From positions 1-51,381 of the forward strand of contig NZ_AKKV01000043.1 of the NCBI RefSeq assembly GCF_000269865.1: 51,381 nucleotides of DNA, written 5' to 3'. Both the position numbers and the translations under genes were made by a program. This DNA comes from Fictibacillus macauensis ZFHKF-1 (GTDB lineage Bacteria; Bacillota; Bacilli; Bacillales; Fictibacillaceae). Below the pieces are notes generated by a model. The model did no database searches, was not told the DNA's origin, and saw nothing but the letters and a program-made list of their open reading frames with translations. Below, one piece after another: positions 31,525 through 40,197 of the stretch (position 1 is the stretch's first letter; the number at the start of each line of letters is the position of its first letter).

Positions 31525-32277
31525 TTGAAGAAACGAACACTGCTCACTTTTTTTGTCATGTTGCTCGGTTTTTCTGTTTACTTTTGGACGAACTCTTTCG
31601 AAACCGCTTACGCGATGCATATTATGGAAGGATTCTTGCCGATAGGTTGGTGTATTTTTTGGGGTGTTGTCACGCTCCCTTTTGTCCTACTTGGATTGCG
31701 CTCGATTTCAAAACAATTAAAAGAAGAACCTGAATTAAAATCAATGCTCGGTTTATCGGGTGCTTTCACATTCGTCTTATCCGCTTTAAAAATCCCATCT
31801 GTAACAGGTAGTTGCTCACATCCAACCGGCGTTGGACTTGGTGCCATTGTGTTTGGACCAACCGTAATGAGCGTTCTCGGTACGATCGTTCTTCTGTTTC
31901 AATCGTTACTGCTTGCACATGGTGGCTTAACAACGCTTGGCGCAAATGCCTTTTCTATGGCAGTTGTCGGTCCATTGCTATCGTATGGTATTTATAAACT
32001 GGGACGTAAACTTAATTGGTCTTTTGCGGTTTCTGTCTTTTTAGCGGCGATGCTTGGTGACCTTGGCACGTACGTTGTTACATCTGTTCAATTAGCGCTA
32101 GCTTTTCCAACCGGCGGATTTTTGGCATCGTTTACGAAATTCGTTAGCATTTTCGGCTTAACGCAAGTGCCGCTTGCTGTGAGTGAAGGACTCTTAACCG
32201 TTGTCATGTTAAACATTTTACGAAAATATAACATGCCTGGGATCGAACGCGAGAAAAATCTCAAGGAGGCTGTTTAA
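31525..32277 (+). CDS. cbiM: Cobalt ECF transporter substrate-binding protein CbiM
   Basis: CbiM is the membrane S-component that binds Co(II) for import toward cobalamin synthesis. The 250-residue product starts with TTG at 31525, eight bases after AAGGAGG. An ATG at 31518 is out of frame. A signal sequence ([16 protein letters not shown] ... ETAYA) is followed by the mature start MHIMEGFLP, the metal-binding N-terminus of the family with its critical His. [17 protein letters not shown] is the second conserved motif. Six or more membrane helices follow. It leads the cbiMNQO operon. Confidence 0.95.
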   Translation: MKKRTLLTFFVMLLGFSVYFWTNSFETAYAMHIMEGFLPIGWCIFWGVVTLPFVLLGLRSISKQLKEEPELKSMLGLSGAFTFVLSALKIPSVTGSCSHPTGVGLGAIVFGPTVMSVLGTIVLLFQSLLLAHGGLTTLGANAFSMAVVGPLLSYGIYKLGRKLNWSFAVSVFLAAMLGDLGTYVVTSVQLALAFPTGGFLASFTKFVSIFGLTQVPLAVSEGLLTVVMLNILRKYNMPGIEREKNLKEAV

Positions 32278-32279
32278 CG

Positions 32280-32570
32280 ATGAAGAAGAATCTTATTTTA
32301 TTATTTTTCGTAGTTGTGTTAGCGGTTACACCTCTTTTTATTCAAAAAGGTGCTGCATTCGGCGGTGCCGACAATCAAGCCGAAAAAGCAATCGGCGAGT
32401 TAGCACCTGGTTATAAGCCATGGTTTTCTTCTATTTGGGAGCCACCAAGCGGTGAAATTGAAAGCTTACTCTTTGCCTTGCAAGCAGCCATTGGAGCCGT
32501 TGTTATTGGTTATATTGTCGGATTTGCTCGCGCGAAAAAGAAATACAATTCAAAAGATGATCAATGCTAA
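32280..32570 (+). CDS. cbiN: Cobalt ECF transporter accessory protein CbiN
   Basis: CbiN is a small two-helix protein that stimulates CbiM. The 96-residue product has an N-terminal helix (LILLFFVVVLAVTPLFI), a conserved outside loop (GADNQAEKAIGELAPGYKPWF, PPSGEIESLLFALQAAIGA) and a second helix (VVIGYIVGFA). It starts two bases after the cbiM stop, and its end overlaps cbiQ by seven bases, so the three genes are translated together. Confidence 0.93.
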   Translation: MKKNLILLFFVVVLAVTPLFIQKGAAFGGADNQAEKAIGELAPGYKPWFSSIWEPPSGEIESLLFALQAAIGAVVIGYIVGFARAKKKYNSKDDQC

Positions 32571-33340
32571 AATTACAAGATTACGCGTACAGTAATGCCT
32601 TACGCAATGTACATCCTGCCGAAAAAACACTATTTGTTATGCTGTTTTTGCTGTTTACGGTCGCTACTAAAAATATGTATGTGGCGTTACTTTCCTTTAT
32701 TATCATGAGTAGTAGCACGGTTTTGGTAGCGCGCATTCCTGCTCTACATTATATGAAACTACTAACGCTTCCTTTTTTCTTTCTTGCAACGAGCATTATC
32801 GCTATTTTGTTTACGCTATCAACGGAATCGCTCGCAAGCGCTCCGGTCCTATGGCATGCATCGTTGGGATCATTGCATATTTACATTACTCAAGAGAGTT
32901 TCCATCGCGCGATCCAATTAGCCGTTACAGCGATTGGAAGCATAAGCTGCCTGTACTTTCTCATCTTAACGACGACCATTCATCAATTAATCTGGGTGTT
33001 GCAACGTCTCAGGCTTCCGATATTATTTATTGAACTATTTGGCTTAACGTATCGTTTTATTTTTGTGCTTGTGGATAAAACCAATGAAATTTATACAGCA
33101 CAAGTAAGCCGACTCGGCTATCGCCACTATAAAGAATGGATTTCTTCGCTTGGACAATTGGTGATTAGCTTATTCGTAAAATCGACGCAAGCAGCGAAAG
33201 AATTGCAAACGGCCCTTGATAGCCGTGGTGGTGACGGACATTTATATGAAGTAGAAATGAAGATTGCAGCGAGTTCTAGCAATCGGCTTCTTCTCGTACT
33301 AGCAGGCTTACTATTACTAGGGGTTAGCATTTTTTTATAA
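32564..33340 (+). CDS. cbiQ: Cobalt ECF transporter T component CbiQ
   Basis: CbiQ is the transmembrane coupling component that links CbiMN to the ATPase. The 258-residue product has five to six membrane helices and the cytoplasmic coupling helices with A-R-G-like motifs: LDSRGGDGHLY near residue 224, and SRLGYRHY. The ATG at 32564 overlaps the end of cbiN. No separate ribosome site is obvious, so translation is probably coupled. Confidence 0.92.
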   Translation: MLKLQDYAYSNALRNVHPAEKTLFVMLFLLFTVATKNMYVALLSFIIMSSSTVLVARIPALHYMKLLTLPFFFLATSIIAILFTLSTESLASAPVLWHASLGSLHIYITQESFHRAIQLAVTAIGSISCLYFLILTTTIHQLIWVLQRLRLPILFIELFGLTYRFIFVLVDKTNEIYTAQVSRLGYRHYKEWISSLGQLVISLFVKSTQAAKELQTALDSRGGDGHLYEVEMKIAASSSNRLLLVLAGLLLLGVSIFL

Positions 33341-33358
33341 TAGAAAGAAGGTTTTCTC

Positions 33359-34213
33359 ATGAATGAACACATCGTTTCTTTTGAAAATGTATCCTACGTA
33401 TATAGTGATGGTACCGTCGCTTTAAACGATTTATCGTTTTCCTTTGAATATGGTAAGAAAATAGCGTTAATCGGTAATAATGGCGCCGGTAAATCAACTC
33501 TGTTTCTTTTATTAAACGGCATCTTAAAGCCAACAAAGGGGACCATTTATTACAAAGGTTCACCGTTATCGTACGGTCGCAAGGCATTGCAGAAGCTTCG
33601 TCAGGAAGTCGGCATTGTCTTTCAAAATCCTGATACACAGCTTTTTTCATCAAGTGTATATGAAGATGTAAAGTTTGGTCCGCGTAATTTAGGGTTAAAG
33701 GGAGAGGCGCTCACTGCCACTGTGCAACACGCTTTAGAAGAAACAGAAACGGTTGAGCTTCAAGAGAAGCCGCCTCATTTCTTAAGCGTCGGACAAAAGA
33801 AACGTGCAGCCATTGCTGGTATCATTGCGATGAAGCCTGACTTGATGGTATTTGATGAACCGACGGCTGGCCTTGACCCTTATTATGCCAAGCATATGAT
33901 GACTTTGCTTCATACGCTACATCATAACGAGCGTACCATTTTATTATCCACTCATAACGTAGATCTAGCTTACGAATGGGCAGATGACGTGATCATTTTA
34001 CACAATGGAACGATTTTAGCAAACGGCGCACCGGCTGTTGTCTTTCAAAATGAAGAGGCACTCCGACGCAGTCACTTAGAAAAACCGTTTGTCGTTGAGA
34101 CGTTCGATCGGCTAAGAGAAAGCCAGATTTTATCCGGCAACATCTATCCGAAAAGTAAAGACGAACTCTATTCATGGATTGCTACACGTAAACAAACGGC
34201 TTCTATTTATTAA
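33359..34213 (+). CDS. cbiO: Cobalt ECF transporter ATP-binding protein CbiO
   Basis: CbiO is the ATPase of the cobalt transporter. The 284-residue product has Walker A IGNNGAGKSTLF, Q-loop VGIVFQNPDTQLF, Walker B LMVFDEPTAGLDP and H-loop LLSTHNVDLAYEWAD. The ABC signature reads LSVGQKKR instead of LSGGQ, a Gly-to-Val change at the third position worth noting. The ATG follows AGAAAGAAGG. It ends the operon with a strong bidirectional terminator. Confidence 0.94.
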   Translation: MNEHIVSFENVSYVYSDGTVALNDLSFSFEYGKKIALIGNNGAGKSTLFLLLNGILKPTKGTIYYKGSPLSYGRKALQKLRQEVGIVFQNPDTQLFSSSVYEDVKFGPRNLGLKGEALTATVQHALEETETVELQEKPPHFLSVGQKKRAAIAGIIAMKPDLMVFDEPTAGLDPYYAKHMMTLLHTLHHNERTILLSTHNVDLAYEWADDVIILHNGTILANGAPAVVFQNEEALRRSHLEKPFVVETFDRLRESQILSGNIYPKSKDELYSWIATRKQTASIY

Positions 34214-34214
34214 T

Positions 34215-34252
34215 AAAAAAGCGAGCGATGTCGCACCCATCGCTCGCTTTTT
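34215..34252. terminator. Bidirectional terminator between cbiO and ywlC
   Basis: Perfect 10-bp stem GCGAGCGATG / CATCGCTCGC with a seven-base loop, flanked by A6 and T-rich tracts; it serves the convergent cbi operon and ywlC. Confidence 0.92.
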
Positions 34253-34254
34253 CT

Positions 34255-35307
34255 TTATTCTTCTCGTAAAATAACGCCGCCTGCTGATTTTTCTAAACGA
34301 TTCATAATCGCCAGGCCAACACCTGCTTTCGGAAACACTTCACTATAAATGACATCAACGTCTGTTTCATTAAAAGCACGTAAGGCATCGTATAAGTGAT
34401 GAGCGACCGTGGCTACTTGTGCTCGTTGTCCACAGGGAATTACCACATCGGCATGATAGTGATCCTTCGTTTCTTCTGTGGATAAGACGCCTACTTTTTT
34501 GCCTTCTGCACGGTCCTTATCCACAAGATGCTGTAGAAAAGCGAAAGACCCATCCACAAGGCGCAATGGTGCATCCGGTGCATAGTGTGTATATTTCATA
34601 CCTGGTGATTTTGGTGCTTGCTTTTGATCCACAAGTCCTGGATCCATCATCACGTTATCCACAACGGCTTCAAGCTGCTCTTTCGTAACGCCACCAGGTC
34701 GCAATATGGCTACGACATCACCGCTACAATCCACAACTGTCGATTCAACACCAACACCCGTAGCGCCACCATCCACAATGGCAGGAATCGCTCCTTTTAA
34801 ATCGTGATACACATGTTGCGCCGTCGTCGGTGACGGTCGTCCAGAACGATTGGCACTTGGTGCAGCAATTGGCAAATTCGCTTCTTCAATGAGCGCTAAG
34901 GCAACGGGATGATCCGGCATACGAACACCAACTGTGGATAACCCTGCCGTTACTTGATGTGCTACATGCTCACCTTTTGGCATAATAAGCGTTAACGGTC
35001 CCGGCCAAAAAGCATCCATGAGCTTTCGTGCAGTTGGAGAAACTTCTGAAACAAGCCCCTCTAACTGCTCATATTTAGCAATATGTACGATGAGTGGATT
35101 ATCACTAGGACGTCCTTTTGCTTGGAAAATCTTCGTAATGGCTTCATCATTTTGTGCATTTCCACCAAGTCCATAAACGGTTTCTGTCGGAAAAGCGACG
35201 ACTTCATTTTCTTTTATCCACAGCGCAGCTTGCATAAGTTGGGGACAATTGCGCTGATTTTCACCTAAGTTATCCACAGATAAATATTTTGTCTCGTATT
35301 TATTCAT
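34255..35307 (-). CDS. ywlC: L-threonylcarbamoyladenylate synthase (Sua5/YwlC)
   Basis: YwlC makes threonylcarbamoyl-AMP for the universal t6A37 tRNA modification. The 350-residue product has an N-terminal YrdC domain (VAFPTETVYGLGGNA, KGRPSDNPLIVHI, VGVRMPDHPVA, PIAAPSANRSGRPSPT) joined by SPGMKYTHYAPDAPL to a C-terminal Sua5 domain ending GVGLAIMNRLEKSAGG. I chose the ATG at 35307 (MNKYETKY) behind GAAAGGA; the longer frame to 35400 has no support. The gene is unusual in carrying many DnaA boxes within its coding sequence (see 34477-35413). Confidence 0.95.
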   Translation of the reverse strand: MNKYETKYLSVDNLGENQRNCPQLMQAALWIKENEVVAFPTETVYGLGGNAQNDEAITKIFQAKGRPSDNPLIVHIAKYEQLEGLVSEVSPTARKLMDAFWPGPLTLIMPKGEHVAHQVTAGLSTVGVRMPDHPVALALIEEANLPIAAPSANRSGRPSPTTAQHVYHDLKGAIPAIVDGGATGVGVESTVVDCSGDVVAILRPGGVTKEQLEAVVDNVMMDPGLVDQKQAPKSPGMKYTHYAPDAPLRLVDGSFAFLQHLVDKDRAEGKKVGVLSTEETKDHYHADVVIPCGQRAQVATVAHHLYDALRAFNETDVDVIYSEVFPKAGVGLAIMNRLEKSAGGVILREE

Positions 35308-35413
35308 GCTAAAAATCCTTTCAAACCGCTTTTCATCAAGGTAAAATGGTGTTTTACACATCATCCACAAGTTATACACAGAAGCTGATAACATGTGCAT
35401 AACTTGTGGATTA
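34477..35413. promoter_or_regulatory. DnaA-box cluster in and upstream of ywlC
   Basis: Eight perfect TTATNCACA boxes occur at 34477-34485 (-), 34517-34525 (+), 34655-34663 (+), 34933-34941 (-), 35214-35222 (+), 35270-35278 (+), 35372-35380 (+) and 35394-35402 (-). Six near matches are at 34550, 34625, 34737, 34769, 35361 and 35405. The density is far above chance. B. subtilis carries a known oriC-external DnaA-box cluster at ywlC. Confidence 0.85.
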
Positions 35414-35860
35414 CGGAGATAAATGAGCTAAATCACATGAAAGTAGCAAAATGCCTTCTCCGGTCGTTACTTGATAATGAGCCGTTTCTGTAATATGAGC
35501 AGGCGCTTCATCCTCGGGCACTACGATAAAACCAAGTGGTTCAAATAAATAATCAGCTTTCGTTAATAAGTAAAGCGTCGCTGCCCCTTTTTCCTTACAG
35601 TATAGCAAAATTCGTTGGATTAATCGCAAAAACAATGATTCGCTAGAATACTCTTTTTTCATAACGAATGAACGCAATAAACCATCTTGTTCAATCAGCT
35701 CTAAACCAACTGTTCCAATGAGCATTCCTTCTTTATTCTCAACTACTAAATAATTACGAATTCCTGATTGAATACCATCTGCCTGCAAGCCTGCTTGTTC
35801 AATAAGTTCCGTTAGTTGCTTTGTCTCATGAGGCATGGCAGTTCGTAATGAGATCGCCAT
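35411..35860 (-). CDS. ywlB: GNAT-family N-acetyltransferase YwlB
   Basis: A 149-residue GNAT-fold protein. The start ISLRTAMPHETKQLTELIEQAGL and the strand VVENKEGMLIGTVGLELIEQDGLLRSFVM fit the acetyl-CoA-binding core; FEPLGFIVVPE is the usual C-terminal GNAT strand. In B. subtilis YwlB sits between ywlC and spoIIR as here. The substrate is unknown. The ATG at 35860 lies eight bases after GAGGAG; a GTG nine bases earlier overlaps that site. The V/A-rich acceptor loop R/Q-x(2)-G-x-G/A is weak, so catalytic competence is uncertain. Confidence 0.85.
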   Translation of the reverse strand: MAISLRTAMPHETKQLTELIEQAGLQADGIQSGIRNYLVVENKEGMLIGTVGLELIEQDGLLRSFVMKKEYSSESLFLRLIQRILLYCKEKGAATLYLLTKADYLFEPLGFIVVPEDEAPAHITETAHYQVTTGEGILLLSCDLAHLSP

Positions 35861-35922
35861 CTCGCTCACTCCTCTAGCATTTTTTTATTAGTCTATGAAA
35901 ACGGTTCGGAACATATGACCAT

Positions 35923-36606
35923 TCACGAGAAAAAGTTACTCACTGATTTAGCTACTGATTGAAACACGTCACCTAAAAAGAATTTCACTTTCACATCCTT
36001 TTGCGCTGGCTCTGGATCACTTTGTGGGACATACGTTTCACTATAATCGCTCGTAGCAGCAAGTTCCTTCTCAGAATCTTGATTCGTTTTCACCGCATCA
36101 CCATTTTCAAAGTCTAAAAAGCAAAGCGGTGGAAATAAGACACACCACCAGTTAGCGCCTTCTCCTTTACCGAGCGTAATTAACACCGCTTCATAGGAGC
36201 CAGCTGGATACACGTAGTTACCATATACTTTCGTAGGAAACGCTACATCTCCGAACGTCACTTTATACGGGATGTCTAAGCCTGCTTCTTGTAAATAGGT
36301 GGCAACGACCTTACGCACTTCTGGCAAATGCGCTTGAATGACTTTTTCTGCTTGATCATGATCTTTCAACCCTGCTACCCATGTTGTAATTTGCTCATTT
36401 ACTTTATCACGAATCTTCCGCTTAACGGCTTGATCTTTTTCCTCATCACTATTGGCTAGAATTCGTAAACGAATGGCGTCTTTCGGAATTTTAACAGATT
36501 CATTTAACGTCGCATTCGCAATCTTCGTTTCTGTTTCAAACAACAAAACCATTCCCGCTAATGAAAGAATAATACATAAAAATGACCATCTCTTCATTCG
36601 TTTCAT
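35923..36606 (-). CDS. spoIIR: Stage II sporulation protein R
   Basis: SpoIIR is secreted from the forespore and triggers SpoIIGA to activate sigma-E in the mother cell. The 227-residue product has a signal sequence (WSFLCIILSLAGMVLLFE) and the family core IRLRILANSDEEKDQAVKRKIRD, VTFGDVAFPTKVYGNYVYPAG, and GANWWCVLFPPLCF. The ATG at 36606 lies after AGGGGAG; the longer frame reaching 36699 is unsupported. A sigma-F promoter is expected but I could not place one with confidence. Confidence 0.95.
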   Translation of the reverse strand: MKRMKRWSFLCIILSLAGMVLLFETETKIANATLNESVKIPKDAIRLRILANSDEEKDQAVKRKIRDKVNEQITTWVAGLKDHDQAEKVIQAHLPEVRKVVATYLQEAGLDIPYKVTFGDVAFPTKVYGNYVYPAGSYEAVLITLGKGEGANWWCVLFPPLCFLDFENGDAVKTNQDSEKELAATSDYSETYVPQSDPEPAQKDVKVKFFLGDVFQSVAKSVSNFFS

Positions 36607-36786
36607 ATCCTCATCTCCCCTTCTCTTAGTTACATTGTCGTCAAGAACAACAGCGTTCATACGAAAAAGTAGTAAGCAAAAAACGGGACATTTTGACAAA
36701 ACTGTCTTCGGGTGAGAGAGTTTGTCACAAATATAATAAACATATCAAAAAGGTCACATAATTAAATAAATGATTTGTGAGGCTGT

Positions 36787-36881
36787 TATGATAGAGACAT
36801 CCCTATCACCCCCTTTTTCATGTAGATAATGAAAAACGACAAGAGAGCTTCCCGCTACCCCGCGGGGGGCTCTTTTTTTTG
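36787..36881 (+). ncRNA. Candidate small RNA between spoIIR and the DUF4440 gene
   Basis: An extended -10 (TGTTATGAT, 36785-36792) is followed by about 80 bases that contain no good frame but hold a C-rich patch (ATCACCCCCTTTTTC). They end in a strong terminator, AGAGCTTCCCGC / GCGGGGGGCTCT (36844-36873) with T8. The flanking genes point away from it, so the terminator serves no known gene. The family is not recognised. Confidence 0.45.
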
Positions 36882-36915
36882 TTAAACTAGTATAAACTGA
36901 GAGGGAGGTACACCG

Positions 36916-37311
36916 ATGGAACCAACATTAAAAGACCATTTACAAGCGTTAGAGGAAAGCCACTTAAAAATAGACGTACGAAAAAATTCTACAAAACTAG
37001 CTGAACTACTTGCAGACACTTTCTTTGAAATCGGTAGCTCTGGGTATAGGTATGATAAAAAAGACTGCCTTGAAACGGGCGTTGTGTTAACGGAAATGTC
37101 CCTTCATAACTATGAAATTCATCTCTTAGCCTCTGATGTTGTTTTAGCCACTTATTTTATCGTCGATCGAACGCGAAGTCGCAACACGTTTCGCAGTTCA
37201 ATCTGGAAAGTGATCGATGATCGCTGGCAATTATATTTTCATCAAGGTACGATCACTCCATTGCTATTACGTGAAGTTCTAGCCGAAACAGGTAAGCAAA
37301 ATCCTTTATGA
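36916..37311 (+). CDS. DUF4440/NTF2-like domain protein
   Basis: A 131-residue protein of the NTF2-like DUF4440 type. An N-terminal helix precedes LLADTFFEIGSSGYRYDKKD, and beta strands end in SSIWKVIDDRWQLYFHQGT, the typical closing strand with W and HQ. Such domains bind small ligands or act as enzymes in other proteins; no function can be assigned here. The ATG lies after GAGGGAGGT. It stands alone on the plus strand and converges on prmC across a terminator. Confidence 0.8.
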   Translation: MEPTLKDHLQALEESHLKIDVRKNSTKLAELLADTFFEIGSSGYRYDKKDCLETGVVLTEMSLHNYEIHLLASDVVLATYFIVDRTRSRNTFRSSIWKVIDDRWQLYFHQGTITPLLLREVLAETGKQNPL

Positions 37312-37313
37312 AC

Positions 37314-37344
37314 AACAAAAAAAAGCGGCATAAAAATGCCGCTT
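37314..37344 (-). terminator. Terminator of prmC
   Basis: Perfect stem AAGCGGCAT / ATGCCGCTT with a four-base loop and T8 on the minus strand. The stem directly abuts the prmC stop codon. Confidence 0.88.
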
Positions 37345-38208
37345 CTACACTAATTCTGCGATGACCATTCGTTCTTTTTGACTAATATCACGAATAACGG
37401 AAACGCGTGCACCAGGGAACGTTATACGCAGCATTTCTGCAACGACTTGCCCTTGATCATGGCCAACCTCAAACGCAATAATGCCATGTGGTCGGATGAC
37501 GTGCGGAAGCTCTTCCATAAAGCGTCGATAAAAGACATACCCATCTTCACCGCCACTCAGGGCGCGATACGGCTCTTGGTCTTTAACGATCGTTTCTAGT
37601 GTTGTAATTTCATGATCCGGAATGTACGGTGGATTCGAAACAACAATATCCACTTTTCGTTCAGCTTGAATGAACGGTTGCAGCAAATCACCATGAATAA
37701 ATTCAACATTTGCTCCAAGAGCCTTCGCATTTTGGCGCGCCACTTCAAGCGATTCTTGAGCAATATCAATGGTCGCAACCGAAAAGGCTGGTTCTTCTAA
37801 AGCAAGTGTCACCGCAATAGCACCACTACCTGTCCCTACATCAACGACCGTTACCGGCTCGTTTTGGAAACGACGCTGTGCGCGTTGGAGCACTTCATAG
37901 ACGAGCTCTTCCGTCTCAGGACGTGGAATAAGCACCTCTTTATTCACAGAAAAACGTCGTCCATAAAACGATTCATAACCTGTAATATACTGAACAGGAA
38001 CACCTTCTGCGTGCTGTTTCACCGCTTCGCTAAAAGCAGTTTGCACAGAGGCTGGTAATGGTTCCTTTAAATCAAAAAGAAGTTCCGTTCGGCTAATGTC
38101 ACCTAACGCATGACGCAAAAGCCATTCAGCAGCTCCTTCTTCTCTTCCTTCTTGACGTAAAACAGATGAAGCCCATTTCAGGGCTTCATGACGTTTCATT
38201 GGAATCAT
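37345..38208 (-). CDS. prmC: Peptide chain release factor N5-glutamine methyltransferase
   Basis: PrmC methylates the Gln of the GGQ motif in RF1 and RF2, boosting peptide release. The 287-residue product has the SAM-binding motif VVDVGTGSGAIAVTLAL and the catalytic VVSNPPYIPDHEI, after an N-terminal helical domain (HEALKWASSVLRQEG). It starts four bases after the prfA stop without a strong ribosome site, which indicates coupling to prfA, whose product is its substrate. An alternative ATG is nine bases further in. Confidence 0.95.
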   Translation of the reverse strand: MIPMKRHEALKWASSVLRQEGREEGAAEWLLRHALGDISRTELLFDLKEPLPASVQTAFSEAVKQHAEGVPVQYITGYESFYGRRFSVNKEVLIPRPETEELVYEVLQRAQRRFQNEPVTVVDVGTGSGAIAVTLALEEPAFSVATIDIAQESLEVARQNAKALGANVEFIHGDLLQPFIQAERKVDIVVSNPPYIPDHEITTLETIVKDQEPYRALSGGEDGYVFYRRFMEELPHVIRPHGIIAFEVGHDQGQVVAEMLRITFPGARVSVIRDISQKERMVIAELV

Positions 38209-38212
38209 GAGC

Positions 38213-39289
38213 TTACGCTTCTTCCGTAGCTGCCTTCATTTTACTCGTTTGATCTTCGGTAATGAGCGCATCAATAAATTCGTCCATTTTCCCAAGCAAT
38301 ACTTGGTCTAGCTTTTGGAGCGTTAGTCCAATGCGGTGATCGGTTACGCGGTTTTGCGGGAAGTTATACGTACGAATACGCTCTGAGCGGTCTCCCGTTC
38401 CAACAGCAGATTTTCTTGTTTCATCATACTCTTTTTGTTTTTCTTGTTGGATTTTATCATACACACGCGCACGAAGAACCTTCATCGCTTTTTCTTTATT
38501 TTTAATTTGTGACTTTTCATCCTGACACGATACAACGGTTCCCGTCGGTATATGCGTTAAACGAACCGCAGACTGCGTCGTATTAACGGATTGTCCACCA
38601 GGGCCACTCGATGTAAATGTATCAACACGTACGTCTTTCTCATGAATGTCGACTTCTACTTCTTCCGCTTCTGGAAGAACGGCAACAGTGGCTGTTGACG
38701 TATGAATACGGCCGCCAGATTCTGTTGCTGGTACACGCTGAACACGGTGTGCGCCGTTTTCATATTTCAATTTAGAATAAGCACCGTTTCCTGTAATCAT
38801 GAAAATAATCTCTTTATAGCCACCAAGCTCTGTATAGCTTGCTTCAATGACTTCTGTTTTCCAGCCTTGTACTTCCGCATAACGGCTATACATTTTATAC
38901 AAATCACCAGCAAAAAGGGCTGCTTCATCGCCACCTGCTGCACCACGAACCTCGACGATTACGTTTTTATCATCATTCGGATCTTTAGGAAGCAGAAGGA
39001 TTTTTAATTGTTGCGTGAAATCTTCCATTTTCTCTTCAAGCTCAGCAATTTCCTCTTTAACCATTGCTGTCATTTCCGCATCAAGCTTGTCTTCAAGCAT
39101 TAATTTTGCTTCATCAAGCCCTTCTTTTGCTTCCTTATACTCACGATATACAGCAACCGTATCTTGTAAAGAAGACTGTTCCTTTGAGTATTCACGTAAT
39201 TTATTTGTATCACTAATCACTTCGGGATCACTAAGCAAGTCATTTAATTTATTATAGCGAACCTCGATCGCTGCTAAACGTTCTAACAC
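38213..39289 (-). CDS. prfA: Peptide chain release factor 1
   Basis: RF1 recognises UAA and UAG and releases the nascent peptide. The 358-residue product contains the catalytic GGQ in [18 protein letters not shown], and the anticodon-like recognition loop falls in [20 protein letters not shown] chose the GTG at 39289 ([10 protein letters not shown]), eight bases after GAGG and matching the start of B. subtilis PrfA; an in-frame GTG nine bases upstream overlaps the ribosome site. It forms an operon with prmC. Confidence 0.96.
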   Translation of the reverse strand: MLERLAAIEVRYNKLNDLLSDPEVISDTNKLREYSKEQSSLQDTVAVYREYKEAKEGLDEAKLMLEDKLDAEMTAMVKEEIAELEEKMEDFTQQLKILLLPKDPNDDKNVIVEVRGAAGGDEAALFAGDLYKMYSRYAEVQGWKTEVIEASYTELGGYKEIIFMITGNGAYSKLKYENGAHRVQRVPATESGGRIHTSTATVAVLPEAEEVEVDIHEKDVRVDTFTSSGPGGQSVNTTQSAVRLTHIPTGTVVSCQDEKSQIKNKEKAMKVLRARVYDKIQQEKQKEYDETRKSAVGTGDRSERIRTYNFPQNRVTDHRIGLTLQKLDQVLLGKMDEFIDALITEDQTSKMKAATEEA

Positions 39290-39445
39290 GGACTTCACCT
39301 CATTTTAATGGCATAACATTCTAATTATAATACAGTAGATAAGCCATCGTCAAAAGAGGTTTGTTCCTATTTTTTCCTACCCATTAAGAAGAAAGTGAGC
39401 AATCGGCAACCATGACGCATTTTTATAATCGAGAAGGATGCCATC

Positions 39446-39482
39446 CATAAAAAAAAGAGAGCACATTGTCGCCCTCTCCTTT
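39446..39482 (-). terminator. Terminator of the MOSC gene
   Basis: GGAGAGGGC ... GTGCTCTCT imperfect stem followed by T8 on the minus strand, 17 bases after the MOSC gene stop. Confidence 0.7.
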
Positions 39483-39498
39483 TTTTCTAACACTTAAC

Positions 39499-40134
39499 CT
39501 ATACACGCTTTTCTAGCATTGTTCGCCAGCTCTCGGCGAGTTCAGGTACGCTGAGAATCGTATGAAGCGCTGCTGTATTGTCTTTATCTATGTACGTTGC
39601 CTTGTTCACGAAATCAACCGTAACGCGTGCCGAGTGGGCTTCAATGCGCTTTAGAACGTCTTGCTTCGCCACATGACCTTCTTGTAATACGCGTACATAA
39701 TACCCTGAAAATCCCGTGTCTTGAATCCACTTTACCATAAAAGGTTGCTTTAGCTTAGCAGCCACTTTAAAGCAAGGCATACGCGGTTGACTAATTTGGA
39801 TGACCGCTTCACCAAGCTGAAACACATCACCTATTGCGATGTCTTTTTCCGTCATGCCTTTCGTTGTAATATTCTCTCCAAACGTAGGCACAGGTAACGA
39901 AATGCCTAATCCTTTTTCCCAATAGGCATAATGCTCATGACAATACACGCAGACTGCTTTGTCTTCACCACCATGATGAACGGTGTCGACCTGTACATCT
40001 CCCGTAAAACCTAGCGTCGCAAGCCAAATCGGTTCATTCACTGGCACTTTGTGAATGGCAGAGCTGACAGCTTTTCCTTGCCATTCTACCGTTCCTGCTG
40101 TTCCCGTATTTAATGATACAATGTGTCCTTCCAC
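39499..40134 (-). CDS. MOSC domain protein (YiiM-like)
   Basis: MOSC proteins bind a molybdenum cofactor; YiiM homologues detoxify N-hydroxylated purines. The 211-residue product shows GFTGDVQVDTVHHGGEDKAV, YCHEHYAYWE, FGENITTKGMTEKDIAIGDVF and the conserved Cys motif QPRMPCFKVAAKL, followed by the C-terminal 3-alpha domain (about 160-205). The GTG at 40134 follows GAGAGGTG. The next gene downstream is prfA on the same strand, with its own start, so it stands alone. Confidence 0.9.
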   Translation of the reverse strand: MEGHIVSLNTGTAGTVEWQGKAVSSAIHKVPVNEPIWLATLGFTGDVQVDTVHHGGEDKAVCVYCHEHYAYWEKGLGISLPVPTFGENITTKGMTEKDIAIGDVFQLGEAVIQISQPRMPCFKVAAKLKQPFMVKWIQDTGFSGYYVRVLQEGHVAKQDVLKRIEAHSARVTVDFVNKATYIDKDNTAALHTILSVPELAESWRTMLEKRV

Positions 40135-40197
40135 AGTTAGGCACCTCTCTTTTACAACATCGTACTCTATAGGATGTACGAGCGCCAGCCGTTTTAG

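Noticed and set aside
36607-36720. Sigma-F promoter of spoIIR
   Set aside because: Expected from biology, but I found no pair of elements with correct spacing.
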